Shown piece by piece: positions 12,096 to 24,620 of a stretch of DNA of 64,000 bases (positions within the stretch are counted from its first letter, which is position 1; every line of letters starts with the position of its first letter). The translations under genes were made by a program, and so were the position numbers. Source of the stretch: Lophius americanus (taxonomy: Eukaryota > Chordata > Actinopteri > Lophiiformes > Lophiidae); NCBI GenBank assembly GCA_037951165.1, contig JBBDHG010000052.1, forward strand, positions 1,429,501 to 1,493,500, read 5' to 3'. The notes beneath the pieces were generated by a model. That model was not told the DNA's origin, searched no databases, and saw only the letters and a program-made list of their open reading frames with translations.

Positions 12096-12099
12096 GTCA

Positions 12100-12735
12100 T
12101 CCATGATGCTTCTTTAGTTCTCAGTTATATAGCACTTATTAAAGTATTTGTTGTTCAGTATTTAATCAGTATTTGGTGTTAATGTCAATCAAAAGCCCAA
12201 ATGGAAAATAGAAAGACACATAGAAAGCTCCGGTATTTTCATATTCCTCTGTAGGAGGTGAATGATCTGTAACGTTCTGAAACTAAACTCAGACAGACAG
12301 ATCAGACAGAAGTAATATTTTTCGGCCCTGATCCCTAGCAAAACAATTACAACCATATCTTGGTCCACTAGGCACAGGACCTAGGCTACAATCTTTAATA
12401 AATCCTGTCATTTCTATCAGATATATCAAACCAAAATCAGATCTGCATTGCCTTTGCCTGATTCAGAATGGGTTTCCCTTTCTTTTGTCTTTTCACACTT
12501 GGACTACAGCAATGAATTGTTCACATCTTCGTCAGTCCTCAGTGGCTCTGCTCCAGCTGGATTAGAATACAGCTGCAGGGATTTTAGCTAGAAGCAATTT
12601 GAGGTCCTGCGTCACCCCAATTCATATCTCCCTTCACAAGATGCCAGCTAGACTCAAGACTGATTAAACACTGAAGATTCTTTAAACTTTCGTGGTCCAA
12701 CATGGTGGCGTTTATATCAGAACTCCCTATTGCCC
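12100..12735. other. Gene-free stretch
   Basis: No coding or RNA gene seen. The part from 12440 to 12680 (CTTTTCACACTTGGACTACAG, then GGATTAGAATACAGCTGCAG) may be an old retroelement piece read antisense, but too little survives for a family call. Confidence 0.35.
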
Positions 12736-12779
12736 TCCAGAATTATTAGTAATGTATAAAAAATTAGCAAAACCAGAAG

Positions 12780-14080
12780 GAAAAAATAATGTCAATATGG
12801 ACTATACACACGATATTTAATTCAAATTATTCACAAAAATCTAACCTTTTAATAACTTTTATATATTTTTTTCTAATTACATTCTTAATATAAAACAAAT
12901 ATTTTTTCTGTTAAATATGTGTTCCATAATTATTGACACCCCATTTTTATTATTTTGTTCAGCCTCTTTTTGCCACAATAACAGCCCTGATTCTCCCTCT
13001 GTAGTGTGTGATGAAGTTTGAGAACACATGGAGAAGAAGTGAGACCATTCCTCCATACAGAAACTCTACAACTCCTACAGATTCTGAAGTTGACGCTTGT
13101 GGACTCCTTCGCAGCACATCCCATAGATTTTCTGCGGGGCTTAGTTCTGGTGACTGGGTTGGCATTGGCAAAACCTCTATTTTGTAATCTCTGAACTATT
13201 TTTATGTTGATTTTGAAGTGTGTTTCTGATCATTGTCCTGCTAGAAAGTCCTATAACGGCTCACTTTAGGTTTGCTAGCCGAGGCTTTTAGGGTTTTCAT
13301 CCTGTATCTGCTGGTATCTTATAGAGTCATTGGAACCATTTCTTTTAACAAGATGTCCAAGGCCTTTGGAAGAATAATAGCCTGACAGCATCGGAGATCT
13401 ACCACCAGACTTCACATTGTGTTTGATGGGCTCTTCTCTATGTCTCTTCTCTGTAGGTTGTATGTGAATGACAGCACAAGCTTTTTTCTTGTTACCAATA
13501 GGTGTAGGTGACTCTGCAATTCTCTAGCTGTAATCCTTGGAGAATCTTCTGGCAGTCGAACCATCCTCCTCACAGTGCATGTTATCATTTTGAAGACATG
13601 TCCTTATCCAGGCAGATTTTAAACATTTCCAATCTGTTCAACATTTTTATATGTTGAGAAATTTTCTTGTATCCATTGCCAGATTTGTGCAGCACTACAA
13701 CCTTTCTTCACAATCATTGCTGTGTTCTCTGGTCTTTCCTATTGTGAAGAACGTCAAAGAAAATTAGGCCTGTGTGGCCTCATGTTTATGCCCCAGTTAA
13801 ACTGGTATTCATTTTTCAACACTTTAGACTTCTTTCTCAAACAGGTGAACCTAAAATAAAGAATAGTTCCGGAAATATGCTGCTGTTACCTTTTAATCAC
13901 AGGAATTTTCTATGGTGACAATAATTGTGGCCCACACGTTTTAAAGAAAAGTATTTGTTTTATGTTAAGAATGGAATTTAGAGTTCTCTATATTATTTTG
14001 TTATTTTATAACATGTTATATTCTTGTGAATAATTTGAATTAAAGATCATTGGTATGAACAATGAATTTAATTTACACTT
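12780..14080 (-). mobile_element. Tc1-like transposon relic, near full length (family A)
   Basis: On the - strand at 12959-13171 the frame reads MPMPTQSPELSPAENLWDVL, the catalytic glutamate block of Tc1-type DDE transposases (usual form: DWPSQSPDLNPIENLWDVL). The rest of the gene follows antisense up to about 13900 with many lesions. The ends are similar inverted stretches: TTCAAATTATTCACAAAAAT (about 12822) against GAATAATTTGAATTAAAG (about 14028), each next to text resembling CCATAATTATTGACACC or ACAATAATTGTGGCCC. Two other copies of this family are at 49727-50660 and 60165-60500. Not active. Confidence 0.75.
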
Positions 14081-14089
14081 TTTTATAAA

Positions 14090-17030
14090 AGGGTTAAAGA
14101 AAGCGGTAAAGGAAAGCCTTCACTGCTGCATGAATGGATTTCTAATTGCATGTGTTGTTCACTGTTTACTGTTGTATATTTCAACTTTATGATTTTATTT
14201 TGATTCAGATTTATTTTTATTCAGATATGTTGATACTAATATATTTTGTAAAGCAACTTGTACACCGACAATAAGCTTGTCCTCCATTTCTGCATCAACG
14301 TCCTACTGATGTCTGAATGTGTTTCATCTGGCTGGACTCAATGCTGACAGGGTTTCAAGTCAGATGAAATTTTTCATCTTCGCCATATGTGTGTGATTCA
14401 CCTTGTCTCATCAACTCTAAGATTTGTGTGAACTTTTTATTTAATTGTACTAAATGAATACTTTTTATTTGTTTTTCATGTGAGAACTGAAAACATCTTG
14501 TTAACAAAGCTGTGAGTAGCAGCTCGACTGACTCATGTTTATTGTATGTGAAAAACTCACGTGACACTGTGATGGGTGAACATATGTGGTTTGGGATTGA
14601 CATTTGATGAAGTGGATGACAAGGTTATCTGACCTGTCTTTGAATGCCTCCAGATAACATAGTGAACCGAGACATGATGCCTAATTTTCACACCCTATGG
14701 ATTATTTATGATGGCAGTGACGAGCATGCACAGGATTAGAATCAAGCAAATCGGAGTAACAGACCAGGTTAGACGTCCTGGATACAAAGTAAGGAAGACC
14801 AATGAGAAGGTCTTGATAAGTGGAAAGGAGGGTTGAGTCCGCTTGACTCCTGTCTCCCATTCAGCTGAGATCCAGCTGACTCCTGTGTCCTCCCGGACCA
14901 GCCAACCTCTGCTTCTAGACTCTTGTTAGGGGGGGTTCGGCTGACCTCTGAACCTTTTCTCCAGGCAAAAGTGGACTTGAACACACTTGCTTCTGGTCTC
15001 AAGTCAACAGTCACAGCCAGACCTTCATCCATCCTTCTACACAACTAAGCTCCAGAACAGACCTCCAGACATTAGAGGATCTTTGAACAGAATAAAACCA
15101 GCAGAAGGCTCAACTTTTGTTCAAATGTTTATGGTTATGGCATGAGTTTGAGACTAAGAAGCAGAGGTAAAGCTTTTGCACCAGTGAATTCATGTCATTC
15201 CATATAATGTCCTTGTGTATGTTGTGAAACAAAAGTGTGAGCTCCATGTGTGGGTGGCTCTGTGTGAGCGAGTTCTGCTTCTCCGCACGGAGCCCCTCGG
15301 GGATAAACAGGTAAATACACTCTATCAGTTCAAACGCAGCCCTCCAATTTCTACCCCAGGTGTGGAGAAGATACAATCTGTGATTTGAAACCTTGTCTCT
15401 TTCGACTCCATATCTCTCATTTGTGGCACAGGCAGTGCAAACATTTAATGAAATGACTGTTTAATCCCACAGGTTCTTTAAAAGTCAAACGCATCCCTTT
15501 TTACATCGTCAACAGGTGATAGAACCAGAAAATAAGTCTGCTTGATGGAGGGGGAGAAACAGGAAAGGGAGTTTAAGGGAATAGAAGAGGCTTTAATGTG
15601 GAGCTGGTTGCCATTTGAGAGGTTGGATTGGTGGGTGGTGTGGGGGGATGGCTATTAAAATACTCACAAACCCCCATGCTTGTCAAGACTGACAATCCTC
15701 TGGGAAATCTGGGCCCAGGAAGCTCTCAAGCTCCCTGAAAAGGTTCCTATTTCTAACCACAGAGATGTGACATATTGAAATGGGAGGTGGTTAAACCACC
15801 AGCCACACCAAAGGTTTGATCCCATGCTCTGATGAGGCCAGCAGCAAGGGGGAACGGGCCTCTTTGTTTAAATTTCAGATCATACTGCTCTCTATATCTT
15901 CTGTCTTTCTCTCCAGCTTTATCATCGCTGAGCCACAAGTTGTGGAAGTGTCTGCACATCTCTGTAATGAGAAAAAAAAACCTAGATATTATTGATCTAT
16001 GTCCTCAATTACCTTCCAACACTCAATTATTTAATACACTTCCAGCTCCTTCACTTCCAGAAGTTGTTCAAAGGGAAGAGATGAAGGTTTAACTCTCCAA
16101 TAATGCCTCTTCCTGGCAAAGATGAAGTGTTTCTGTGCTACATGTCTTTTCTGATAGATTTCATGGTATAATGCAGTCTCCTGGGTCTAGGTTTTTTTTT
16201 TAAAGCAAGCATTTCCTTAGTTATTCAACATTTCCTAGGAGACTGGATCACTGGTGTAGCTCTGGTCAGTGGTCGATCAATAATTTTTTTAATCAATTCC
16301 ACACACAATTTCCAATGTGGCACATAATTGAATATATATTGCAAATTGTGCCTTGTTTAAGCTAGTTGTGTGCATCAGAAAAGTTAAGGAATTTACCTGT
16401 TTGGTACAAAATAAAATTTCCATTGATGTATCCAATGTTGGTTTGGAAAGATGTAGAATTTCAAAATCTGTCAAAAAACAATCCGATATGATGAATAACA
16501 GATCTTATGTCCATGAAAGGGTTACAGTCCAAAAACGAATAATCCATGAAGGCACCCTTGAATGCACTCAACAAGTTAAAATAAGAATTGAGAAAATTGT
16601 TTCTTTGCATATTTCTTTGGGGCATTTCTTAATTTTATATCTTAGACACTCTAAATATACCATAAATTGAATATAATTTGGTCTCAATCACGTTTTTAAA
16701 CAGTTCATGTTTCATGATGAAATTTTGTATTTCTTGCAAAATAGTAAATTTGAATTAAATTAGCTCAACCTTTTGGTAAAATATATCTCTAGAAAACTAT
16801 TATTTACACATACTATCAAGTTACATAATTCTATGTAGTAAGTCCTCACATGCTTTAATATGCCAAAAAAAATCCTAATTATGAAAAAGGACTTTCTCAC
16901 CAGCCATGATTGAAGCCTCCTTCTCTGTGGCCCCTTTAACCTGTGGTGTCCCCCTGGGCTGCTATTAGGTCATATTATAAACAGGTCCAATCAAGTAATG
17001 CACATTTTTCAATAAGAAATTCTGAGGTGA
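14090..17030. other. Long gene-free stretch
   Basis: Frames of 60-105 codons exist here on both strands (for example 14769-15044, 15110-15376, 16353-16670), but none shows a known domain, and composition and codon choice do not look coding. The section 15160-15420 has mixed composition without repeat signatures and could be unique regulatory DNA. Confidence 0.4.
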
Positions 17031-17059
17031 ATGTGCTCAACCAAAAATTTGAGCAGGAT

Positions 17060-17300
17060 ATTAAAGGGTTATACTTAAAGAAACCACCTGGACACAAAAA
17101 CTAAGAGGAAACCACAGGGTGAACATGAACACAGGAGAGCAAAGCATGGAGCAAACACAGGTGAACTCACTAGATGCATTAAGAAGGCTGAAAAGATGTA
17201 GATGAGGAAAAGAAAGAACAAAGGAAAGAAGTGTAACGTGAATGGCAGGAAATTCAAAATGAAAACAAGGGACAACAATACAAATCCAAACCATCACGTA
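17060..17300. repeat. Dispersed purine-rich repeat
   Basis: Purine-rich text similar to 5810-6075 (ACATGAACACAGGAGAGC; AAGAAGTGTAACGTG). The hydrophobic - strand frames across it (17061-17297) come from the pyrimidine-rich complement and are not credible proteins. Confidence 0.35.
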
Positions 17301-17459
17301 ACATAGTTCATTAATGCAGGTCTCTTTCTTCAGCAGGTAAAGGAATTTCTTGAATTGAAAATCATTTTGACTTCAAAACCAAATGCTTGATATGAAATTC
17401 CAACAGATGTTGAATTCTGGATGGACTTCCAAACCTGACATCTGTGAAAAACCGTCAGT

Positions 17460-17600
17460 CGACCATTTTCTGAAGCTGCTCGTCCTGTATAGGATTCCTA
17501 TTCACGCTGACCACCAATTTCAGGGATCCACGCAGGGAGACTATGCAAACACTCAATCCAGGGTGCAGTCAAGCCTAGACCCTTTGTTCTTTGAGATGAT
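17460..17600. repeat. Short dispersed repeat (CCATTTTCTGAAGC type)
   Basis: The text CGACCATTTTCTGAAGCTGC, then CACGCAGGGAGACTATGCAA and AACTCAATCCAGG-like sequence, is a common teleost intergenic repeat. A related one occurs at 20415-20575 (GCATCCGTCCATATTCTCGA, then GGGTACACCCTGGAACGTG and ATCACAGGGCCAACACAGAC). Non-coding. Confidence 0.55.
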
Positions 17601-17734
17601 TTTGCTAACCTCTACAAATCAATAATTGTTGTTGAGTAAAAACAATAGAAAACATAACATAAGAACAAACGAACTAGAGATCAAGTGGCATAAAATAAAA
17701 AGCATTTCTCTAAAATATTCTTAATTAAATAAAA

Positions 17735-18560
17735 GCCGGAGAATGAGGTCCGGTCAAAAGGTGCACACTTGACTGGACCTCAGCTGGTTGTTTGACTGGC
17801 TATTTGTATCTGTGTGTTCCAGATACCAGTGGGCGTGGTCAGATCATCTTAATGGCGTCACTTGTGGCCAGTGTTCCAAGTATAAAATAACCCCTCATCT
17901 CTTCTATGAGGAAGAGAGTTAGAGGAAACTGAGAAGGCACAATCATACCCAAACCTTTTGTAAGTTTTGCTCTACAATGCTGCTAGCACCATCCTTCACA
18001 CACACCACCATGCTTATAGACAGATTAAATGAAAGCCAAACTTCATAACTTTCTTCAATTTTCAATGTAGTTACAAGATTGTGTCAAATAAATAATGGTT
18101 TTATCTTGTTTTAAAATCCTGTTACATCCTGTTACATGTCCTGGCTTTGGGTCTGTACTTTGAAGGACTACTGTCATTGTTCGGTTTTTTGTTTCAGTTT
18201 TGTTTTATTTTGAAAGTGTTTCCATGTTGTTTTGTTGGCTTCTGACCTCGTGTTATTCTCTGATCTGTTTTGATTTATTCATTCTACTGTTTTGTCATCT
18301 ATTTTCCCAGTTCCTGCACTTTCCCTCACCTAGTGCATCATTTCCCAATTCCATATTTGTTCATCTTTGTGTTTCTTGTGTATTTTACTCTTTGTTACCC
18401 TCCCTAGTCAATTTCTTAAGTTTTTCTTATTTCAAACCATGTTTGTTTATTTGGATGTTTGCCCTTTGCCTTTGTTTCACAAATGCGGGGCTACGTCTTT
18501 TCAAACGCAGTATATCTATTAGCTTAGTCCTCCGTGCATAATTCCATTAAATTTAATTAT
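17735..18560 (+). repeat. Dispersed repeat with embedded TATA-like promoter
   Basis: The segment has a TATA-like AGTATAAAATAACCCC at 17879-17894, preceded by GGGCGTGGTC at 17832, and continues into a T-rich, pyrimidine-biased tail (18120-18540) similar in reverse to 5810-6075 and 17060-17300. That layout fits a long terminal repeat or a non-autonomous retroelement, but I see no flanking target duplication. The 113-codon frame at 18200-18541 is a low-complexity hydrophobic shadow. Confidence 0.35.
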
Positions 18561-18701
18561 ATACAAGCACAAGTGTGTTAGTGAAGGGCCAAAGCTTTGA
18601 CAACAACAAAAGCATCAGTACAGTAGGTAGTTATAACGTATGTAGCTTTTTAAAGCTTTTTAATATACTTCTATCTTCTCGGTTGTATCAGTATGTAGTA
18701 T

Positions 18702-18745
18702 CTATAATTCTAGAAAGAGACATGTGTCTCTTTCTAGAATTATAG
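18702..18745. repeat. Perfect inverted repeat, 20-bp arms, 4-nt loop
   Basis: Arms 18702-18721 and 18726-18745 are exact reverse complements (arm begins CTATAATTCTAG) separated by ATGT. There is no T-run suggesting a bacterial-style terminator, and no repeat context explains it. Confidence 0.95.
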
Positions 18746-20400
18746 CTACTCTGCCAATATGATTCCCTCTGGTACCGCTATGTGTTCTACCAAACACAAA
18801 TATGTATGAATTGTCTTCAGATAATTCTATTTGTCTTCAACATTAGGCATATGTATGTATTCTTTTGAATTTTTCTCCTATTTCAACAAGGCAGTGGAAC
18901 AGAAAGCTGGTTACCCCGATTAAGGGCCGCCACAGCAAAGATAGAGGTCTGTTTGCTAAATTCCCTTCATGTCACAACCCTTCCCATTTATCCATACTTG
19001 GGCTAAACACTAAGAGTAAACTGGCTTGTACAAAACCAGTGGCTGGGTAACATTATTTGGTTCATTCCCAGCCCGTGACTCAAGATGCCATGGGTCCTTG
19101 AGCAAGGGGTTTTGACGTTTAATATCCAAAGCTGTGGTGTGCATTAATTTGACTCATATAGCTTAAAAACTTCCTGTTCTCTCCTTTGAGTAGTTGCTAG
19201 AATTAGAAAATTATGTATCAAACAAAATTAAAAATAAAACCAACACATCCTAAATTAAAACAACAAAAAGGGGAGTTATCCTACCTGTTATAAAAATACA
19301 GCCGACATGTCCTTGCCTTAGAAAATAAAAAGAACAGTAGTCCGCATGAGAAAACCCTCACCTATACTCCATTAGCTTAGCTTGAGAGCCGTAAATTGGG
19401 ATGTGAATTAAAAATGCTGTAAACAATAACAATAAAATGGATAATGTTCTTCTGAAAAAAATAAGAAACATTATAAATTTATAATGAAATATTTTCATTC
19501 TTTAGCAGTTTACCATATTTTAAAACACTATTAGCATGAGCACTAGCATATATCTAGGCTTTCCTTAGCAGAGCTAGCAGCAAACCGAGGATGAGAGAGT
19601 GAGATCCCTGTATGACAAAGTTCAGGAAGTAGCAGTATAGCAGCCGCAGTTTGACAAAATAAAAGCTACAAAGAAAGAAATGTACACATAAATATAGACC
19701 TACATGGAAAATAACAACTTTATTTGAACAGAAGAGTAATTATTTGCAAAATATAAATCAGCCATGTTACTACATGAGTTACAGCGGTACTAACTGTTTA
19801 CAAAAAGCTGTATAGAGAATCCAAAAAAAATACTCAGCTACATTTTGGCATTCAGTTAGCTATAAAAGAAACATTGTAAGCAACAGAATCTGTCAAGTTT
19901 GCATGCAACAAAAATTCAAATGAGGGACCCAACTGACAGATAAGTGGTGAAGCCAAAAGTAGTTAAGTAAGGAAACTTTAGCATTACCTCTGGGTTTCAA
20001 TGCTGGTGACTTCTTACATTGCCATGGTTTTTTATGCTGCACACTTAAACTGCTTCAAATCAGGTTATGTTCCAGATAAGAGGTTTTCTCCTGAGTTCGA
20101 GGGCCCCCTCCCATCTTCTTCACCTCTTTTTCTTGTTTGCTGGAATAATGTCAAAGCCATTTTATTGAACTTTGAATATCAACGTCCTCCCGCAACAGAA
20201 ACCTGTTGTTGTTTGAAAGTTATGCATCACCACTTTTAATGTCTATGTTTTATGCTCCAAGGTCGGCTTGACACACACAGGAATGAAACGTGGGAAGACA
20301 CCTAAGCTACGTATAAATTCAATTGACCTAAACAACATGGAATGGCCGCATTATTAAAGTTATAAAAAGGCTTATTTTGAGTTGCAACTATGATAAACTA
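18746..20400. other. Gene-free A+T-rich stretch
   Basis: No convincing genes. A short piece near 19060-19110 resembles the SINE-like repeat at 11885-12095. The remainder is A+T-rich, low-information DNA. Confidence 0.4.
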
Positions 20401-20409
20401 ATGAGTCTA

Positions 20410-20578
20410 GTGGTCATACAGGGTGATTGACCAGCGAGGGACCCAGCTTTGGCAGAATTTTTTGCATCCGTCCATATTCTCGAGGGGCTAGCAGATTTTG
20501 TGCAAGAAGTAGGGTACACCCTGGAACGTGTGCCATTTCATCACAGGGCCAACACAGACACAAACAAATCAATAAATA
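20410..20578. repeat. Short dispersed repeat (GGGTACACCCTGGA type)
   Basis: It contains GCATCCGTCCATATTCTCGA, GGGTACACCCTGGAACGTG and ATCACAGGGCCAACACAGAC, the signature of a very common teleost repeat; compare 17460-17600. It abuts the fold-back element that follows. Confidence 0.65.
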
Positions 20579-20580
20579 CG

Positions 20581-21285
20581 GAAAGCACTCAGAGAGCATA
20601 AACCTCCACCAAGGTGCAACAACCCTAGGTTAAGGAAACATTAATGCAAATTTCTCCATTAATGTTTGAGTTATTTCCAGCCTCTAAATCTACCAACAAC
20701 TCGAACAAACCCCCTGAGTATCTCACATATACTCTGAAGCCAGTCTTTTTCTGCGCCTTCCACTTCAGAGTCTTTGTTCAGCCCGCAGACCCCCCAGCTC
20801 CAGCCGCAAAGGAGCGTCAAAGGAATCAAAGGAACAAAGGCAGCAATAGCCACATTGTGACATCACAACTCCAAACAGCTTATTATTTTATATTATTACC
20901 TTATGTTTTTACTCCTGTGCGTTTGTCTTTTTCTTTGTTTCTCTGTTTCTTTGTCTATTTGTTTCTTTGTCAGCAGGATTATGGAAAAACTACGAGTTTG
21001 ATTTGCAGCTTGTTGGAGTTGTCGCTAGATTTAGAGGCTGGAAATAACAAGCTATTAATGGAGAGATCTGCATGAATTTTTCCTAAACCCAGGCTACTGT
21101 TGTGTCTTGAAGGAGGTTTGCGCTCTCGGAGTGCTTTTTCTATTGTTATCTAGGATATGGCAAAACCTACTTCTGGATAGAATTTCATGCAAATCAGTCC
21201 CTTAGTTTATCTGTAGTCTCGCTCACAAATAAACAAACAAACAAACAAACATACAGAAGCAAGAGCGTAACCTCCTTGAAGGGGT
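20581..21285. mobile_element. Fold-back (long inverted-arm) non-autonomous element
   Basis: The left arm (about 20581-20712) and right arm (about 21005-21138) are reverse complements over about 130 bp with moderate divergence. For example, GCACTCAGAGAGCATAAACC on the left pairs with the antisense of GCGCTCTCGGAGTGC on the right, and TTATTTCCAGCCTCTAAATC on the left pairs with GATTTAGAGGCTGGAAATAA on the right. The roughly 290-bp centre is non-coding. A tail from 21150 to 21285 carries (AAAC)n at 21229-21250. Relatives are at 27474-27640 and 43620-44192. The 143-codon frame across it is a repeat artefact. Confidence 0.75.
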
Positions 21286-21289
21286 TGGT

Positions 21290-24180
21290 AAGAAAAGCTT
21301 CAAGTTCTCCAGATGATTTGAACCTGGAAGCTTCTTGCTCTTTGCTAACCATTATGCCCAGCAACATTTTTTGAATTCTGTAATAGTCTGGGAAACCAGT
21401 GACTTCCAGGAAAGACTGGACAGTAACAGAAATAAAAGTTTTGGGACACTGGAGAGTAGAAGTGCAATGAACCATAAAATTCCCTGTTTACAAGGGATCA
21501 TGTATTTTGAGTTTTGGGTTTTACCAAGTGTTGTGCATAACTGTACCTTTCAAGGACACCACTCTCATACTCAGACATCATACTATCAAATGTTACCCAT
21601 AATCCTCATACCCATAATCCTCTTTACCTGTGGAATGGTTTATTCTGTTATTTATTGCTCCATCCCAACATTTCAGAGATGCGTTTGTGTATAAAAGAGA
21701 ACACATGAGCAAAAATCACTGAAGATGATGAGGTTTACCTTTTGATATGTTGTCTATGTTTTTTCTTCCATTATCTTTATAGTAGTTGTCTTAAAATCAA
21801 AGGAAAAAAGAGCATGAATATACATGCACACATACACACTTGCACCTGCACATCTCAGATAGTATATACTTGCATCAAATCATTCCCTTTCATCACTTCA
21901 AGTTTATATTCCCATCTTTCATGATGTCCATATACGGAATCCAACAGAGTATCTCTGGTTACCCTAAGCAATGTTTGTCAGTCTCACCCGACACATTCCC
22001 TAAATTCTTTTGTCCACACCCCTAAAAAAGGAGCGTTCATACTCTTCCAGCACAGTGCAACAGCTCTCCTGGCATGAAGAAGTCTAAAGTCCAGATGTTT
22101 GGTCTGTTCCAGTCTTTGGGCAAATTCCTTTGGCTATATCCCAAGCATACATAGCTTCACTTGAAAGAACTTTGGTAGTAAATGTATGTGAGAGACATTC
22201 TGTGACATCTTTCCATCTTTTCAGGTTTTGGATCCTTGGACACTCCTAAATGCCCATTCCCGGAAATTAATTTCTCGACACTTGTTAAAGATATTCGGAA
22301 CATTAGTAGAATATATGATTGTATCCTTTGTACTGTTTTGTATTTAAGTGATTGTCAAAAAGGATCGGGAAATTATTACACCCCGTTTTAGAGATGCTTT
22401 AGAGGGCATACAAGCATTTTTTGATTGGGGTTCTATTGGTATTGGTTTTCTGCATCTTTAAGCAATGTGGTGTATTTCTAAAGCTGAGCTCCAGGCAGGT
22501 TCAGGTGTGTTCTAAAGATGTCTGGTGCCCTCTAGCAGCCACATAAATGTGCACAGGTAGTGTGTGCGCACATTCAAAGAGGAAGAGATTTACCCTTCAG
22601 TGGAAGCTGCCCTCATAAACTGTTAAATTCCCAGAAGACTTCTTTTGCAGGATTTAGTTTAAAAAAATGATTTCAGATATCCTCTATCTGCTGGCAGAAG
22701 ATGATCACCTGATCATCCCTGATTTCATTCCTATTTCCTAGTAATCTTCTGCAACAGCTGTGACATATGGCTGAGAAATCACCTCGAGCCATGAATTACT
22801 TGACTGAAAGAAATCCGTGTAACCGGCCGTGTCTCCCAGCTAGTCAGAGGGCTTAATAAGTCATGAAATCATTCATGGTGTGACCCGGTTTCAATAAGGC
22901 GTACATCCACAGAAGAAGGGAGACACTCCAGAAGAGGAAGGTAGGGCTTTTGATACTACCCCAGACTGCACACACAGTGTTGATTGATTAGACCAATACT
23001 TGACGGTTTTGACATCTTTTTCCATCCTTATTCATAATCACCTAAGTAGCTGGAGGAACTCACTCAGCCTCTTTGGTCGGGGAAATTGAAAATTCTCTTT
23101 GATTCATATGTTCAGGTCCAATAAAGAAAAAATAGGTTCCAAGAGGTGCATTTGAACCTTGTTGCTGTGATCCACTAGACCACCATGCTGCCTTAGTTGT
23201 AAGTGTATTTTTTTTTAAATACAAAATAGATAGTATCATTTTTCAAAGCCAAATATTTGAGGAAAATAAGTTTTGTGTAAATGTCCAATGTATCAGTTAA
23301 TATGGTGATGCAGGGGCCAAATACTGTTTTGGGTTATTGTGAATATTAAGTTAATTATTGCTTAACCTATAAATACAAGGGACCATCTTGTGTTGATAGT
23401 CGTACCAGCTGGAATGGGCTGACAGTCTTTTACCGCTCGTTTGATGCTTGTTTGTCACTGACTTGTCCATTGAGATACACATAAATGGCAATAAATGGAC
23501 GGAATGTTGAACCACAGGTATGCTCCTATGATTCAGTGATGTCAATAAACAGCACGTCTTAGCGCAACATCTTGGTGGTTAAAGCATTGGTTTAATTTTC
23601 ATATCAGGCATATGCTGAAGTGCGCCGCAGGGCTACCAGGTGCCATGAATCATGAATTATTATCATTATTATTATCACTCCGTCCATTTAGAGCCATCTT
23701 GTCATATTACAGATATTTATAGTGTTTTTGTGACTTAAAAACTACTGAAGATGATTGCTGTGGGTTTTTGTCAGTCTTAATAGTCGAGAATATAGCCATC
23801 GTTTCCACACACACACACATCATGATGAGGGAGGGAGGTTTTTACGATCAACACATTTTATATTCAGTGAAGACAAAGGCATCCTAAGAAACGGGGAAGC
23901 ATGGCAGGAAAATTGGAGAAGCATATATTCAATGGAGGGAAGGAAGAATGACAGATGTGCTAAATTAATAGTTGGGTTTAATTAACTGTTTAATTAATGA
24001 CTGAAGTGATAAATGGGGTTAGCCTTTTGAAAAAAAAAATGCATAAATGTCTTTCACAATTATTACTCAATCAAACTGAAATCTTCTGTGTTCTTTTTCA
24101 TCATCAGTGACTGTCTCATCTTAAACAAACCTGTCATAGGAAAGATGGGGGTTGTTGATATGTTTGAAGGTTTAAAATTG
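21290..24180. other. Gene-free stretch with a unique-looking middle
   Basis: No exon with a recognisable domain. The section 22600-22960 (CAACAGCTGTGACATATGGC, ACCTCGAGCCATGAATTACT, TAATAAGTCATGAAATCATT) is repeat-free, mixed in composition and rich in E-box- and homeodomain-like cores, so it may be regulatory. The rest has no annotatable content except the tRNA-like piece at 23140-23205. Confidence 0.35.
23140..23205 (-). repeat. tRNA-like short repeat (SINE head fragment)
   Basis: On the - strand the text GGCAGCATGGTGGTCTAGTGG followed by AAGGTTCAAATGC gives A-box- and B-box-like cores of an RNA polymerase III promoter. The spacing and arms do not fold as a complete tRNA, so I read it as part of a tRNA-derived dispersed repeat and not a functional tRNA gene. 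Confidence 0.4.
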
Positions 24181-24189
24181 ATAATTTAC

Positions 24190-24620
24190 TTGGCCTCAGA
24201 CAGCAGTCTGCCATAACATTAAAACCACCTGTCTTATATTGTTTGGGTCCACTTCTCTGTCGCCAAACATCTCTGTAATGTCGTTGTGTTTTCTGACACT
24301 TTTCTATAAAAAACAGAATTAACCTTTGCAGCCATTTTTGTGACAGTCACTTCTACAGGATCAGACAACATGGGTTAGCCTTTGCTCCCCGTACAATGAC
24401 TTTGTCTCTGATTCACCTGTTAACCTTCCTTAGACCACTTGGGAAGATTCTAACCACTGCAGACCAGAAACACTAAACAAGTCCTGCAGTTCTGGAGATG
24501 TTCTGATCCAATCATAGACATCAGTCATTCGGATCCCTAAGCATGTCCAATTTTCCCTCTTCCAACACATCATGACAAAATGTTCACTTGCTGCCTAAAT
24601 ATTATTAAACATTTTTGTTA
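24190..24620 (-). mobile_element. Non-autonomous Tc1/mariner-type copy
   Basis: The left edge CCATAACATTAAAACCACCT (24211-24230) is a well-known terminal sequence of fish Tc1/mariner elements. The interior (ACAGTCACTTCTACAGGATC, ATCCAATCATAGACATCAG, CCAACACATCATGACAAAAT) continues antisense to the right part near 24600. The element at 5275-5765 has the matching inverted end. No transposase frame is left. Confidence 0.55.

Noticed and set aside
14769..15044. 91-codon - strand frame with mixed composition
   Set aside because: Looks slightly protein-like but has no recognisable domain, no splice support and no neighbouring exon.
16353..16670. 105-codon + strand frame
   Set aside because: A+T-rich chance frame with no family features or splice context.
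18200..18541. 113-codon hydrophobic frame
   Set aside because: Low-complexity product of a pyrimidine-rich repeat; the opposite orientation is seen at 5.8 and 17.1 kb.
20644..21075. 143-codon + strand frame
   Set aside because: It runs through both arms of a fold-back repeat; its ends are reverse complements of each other and it has no domain.
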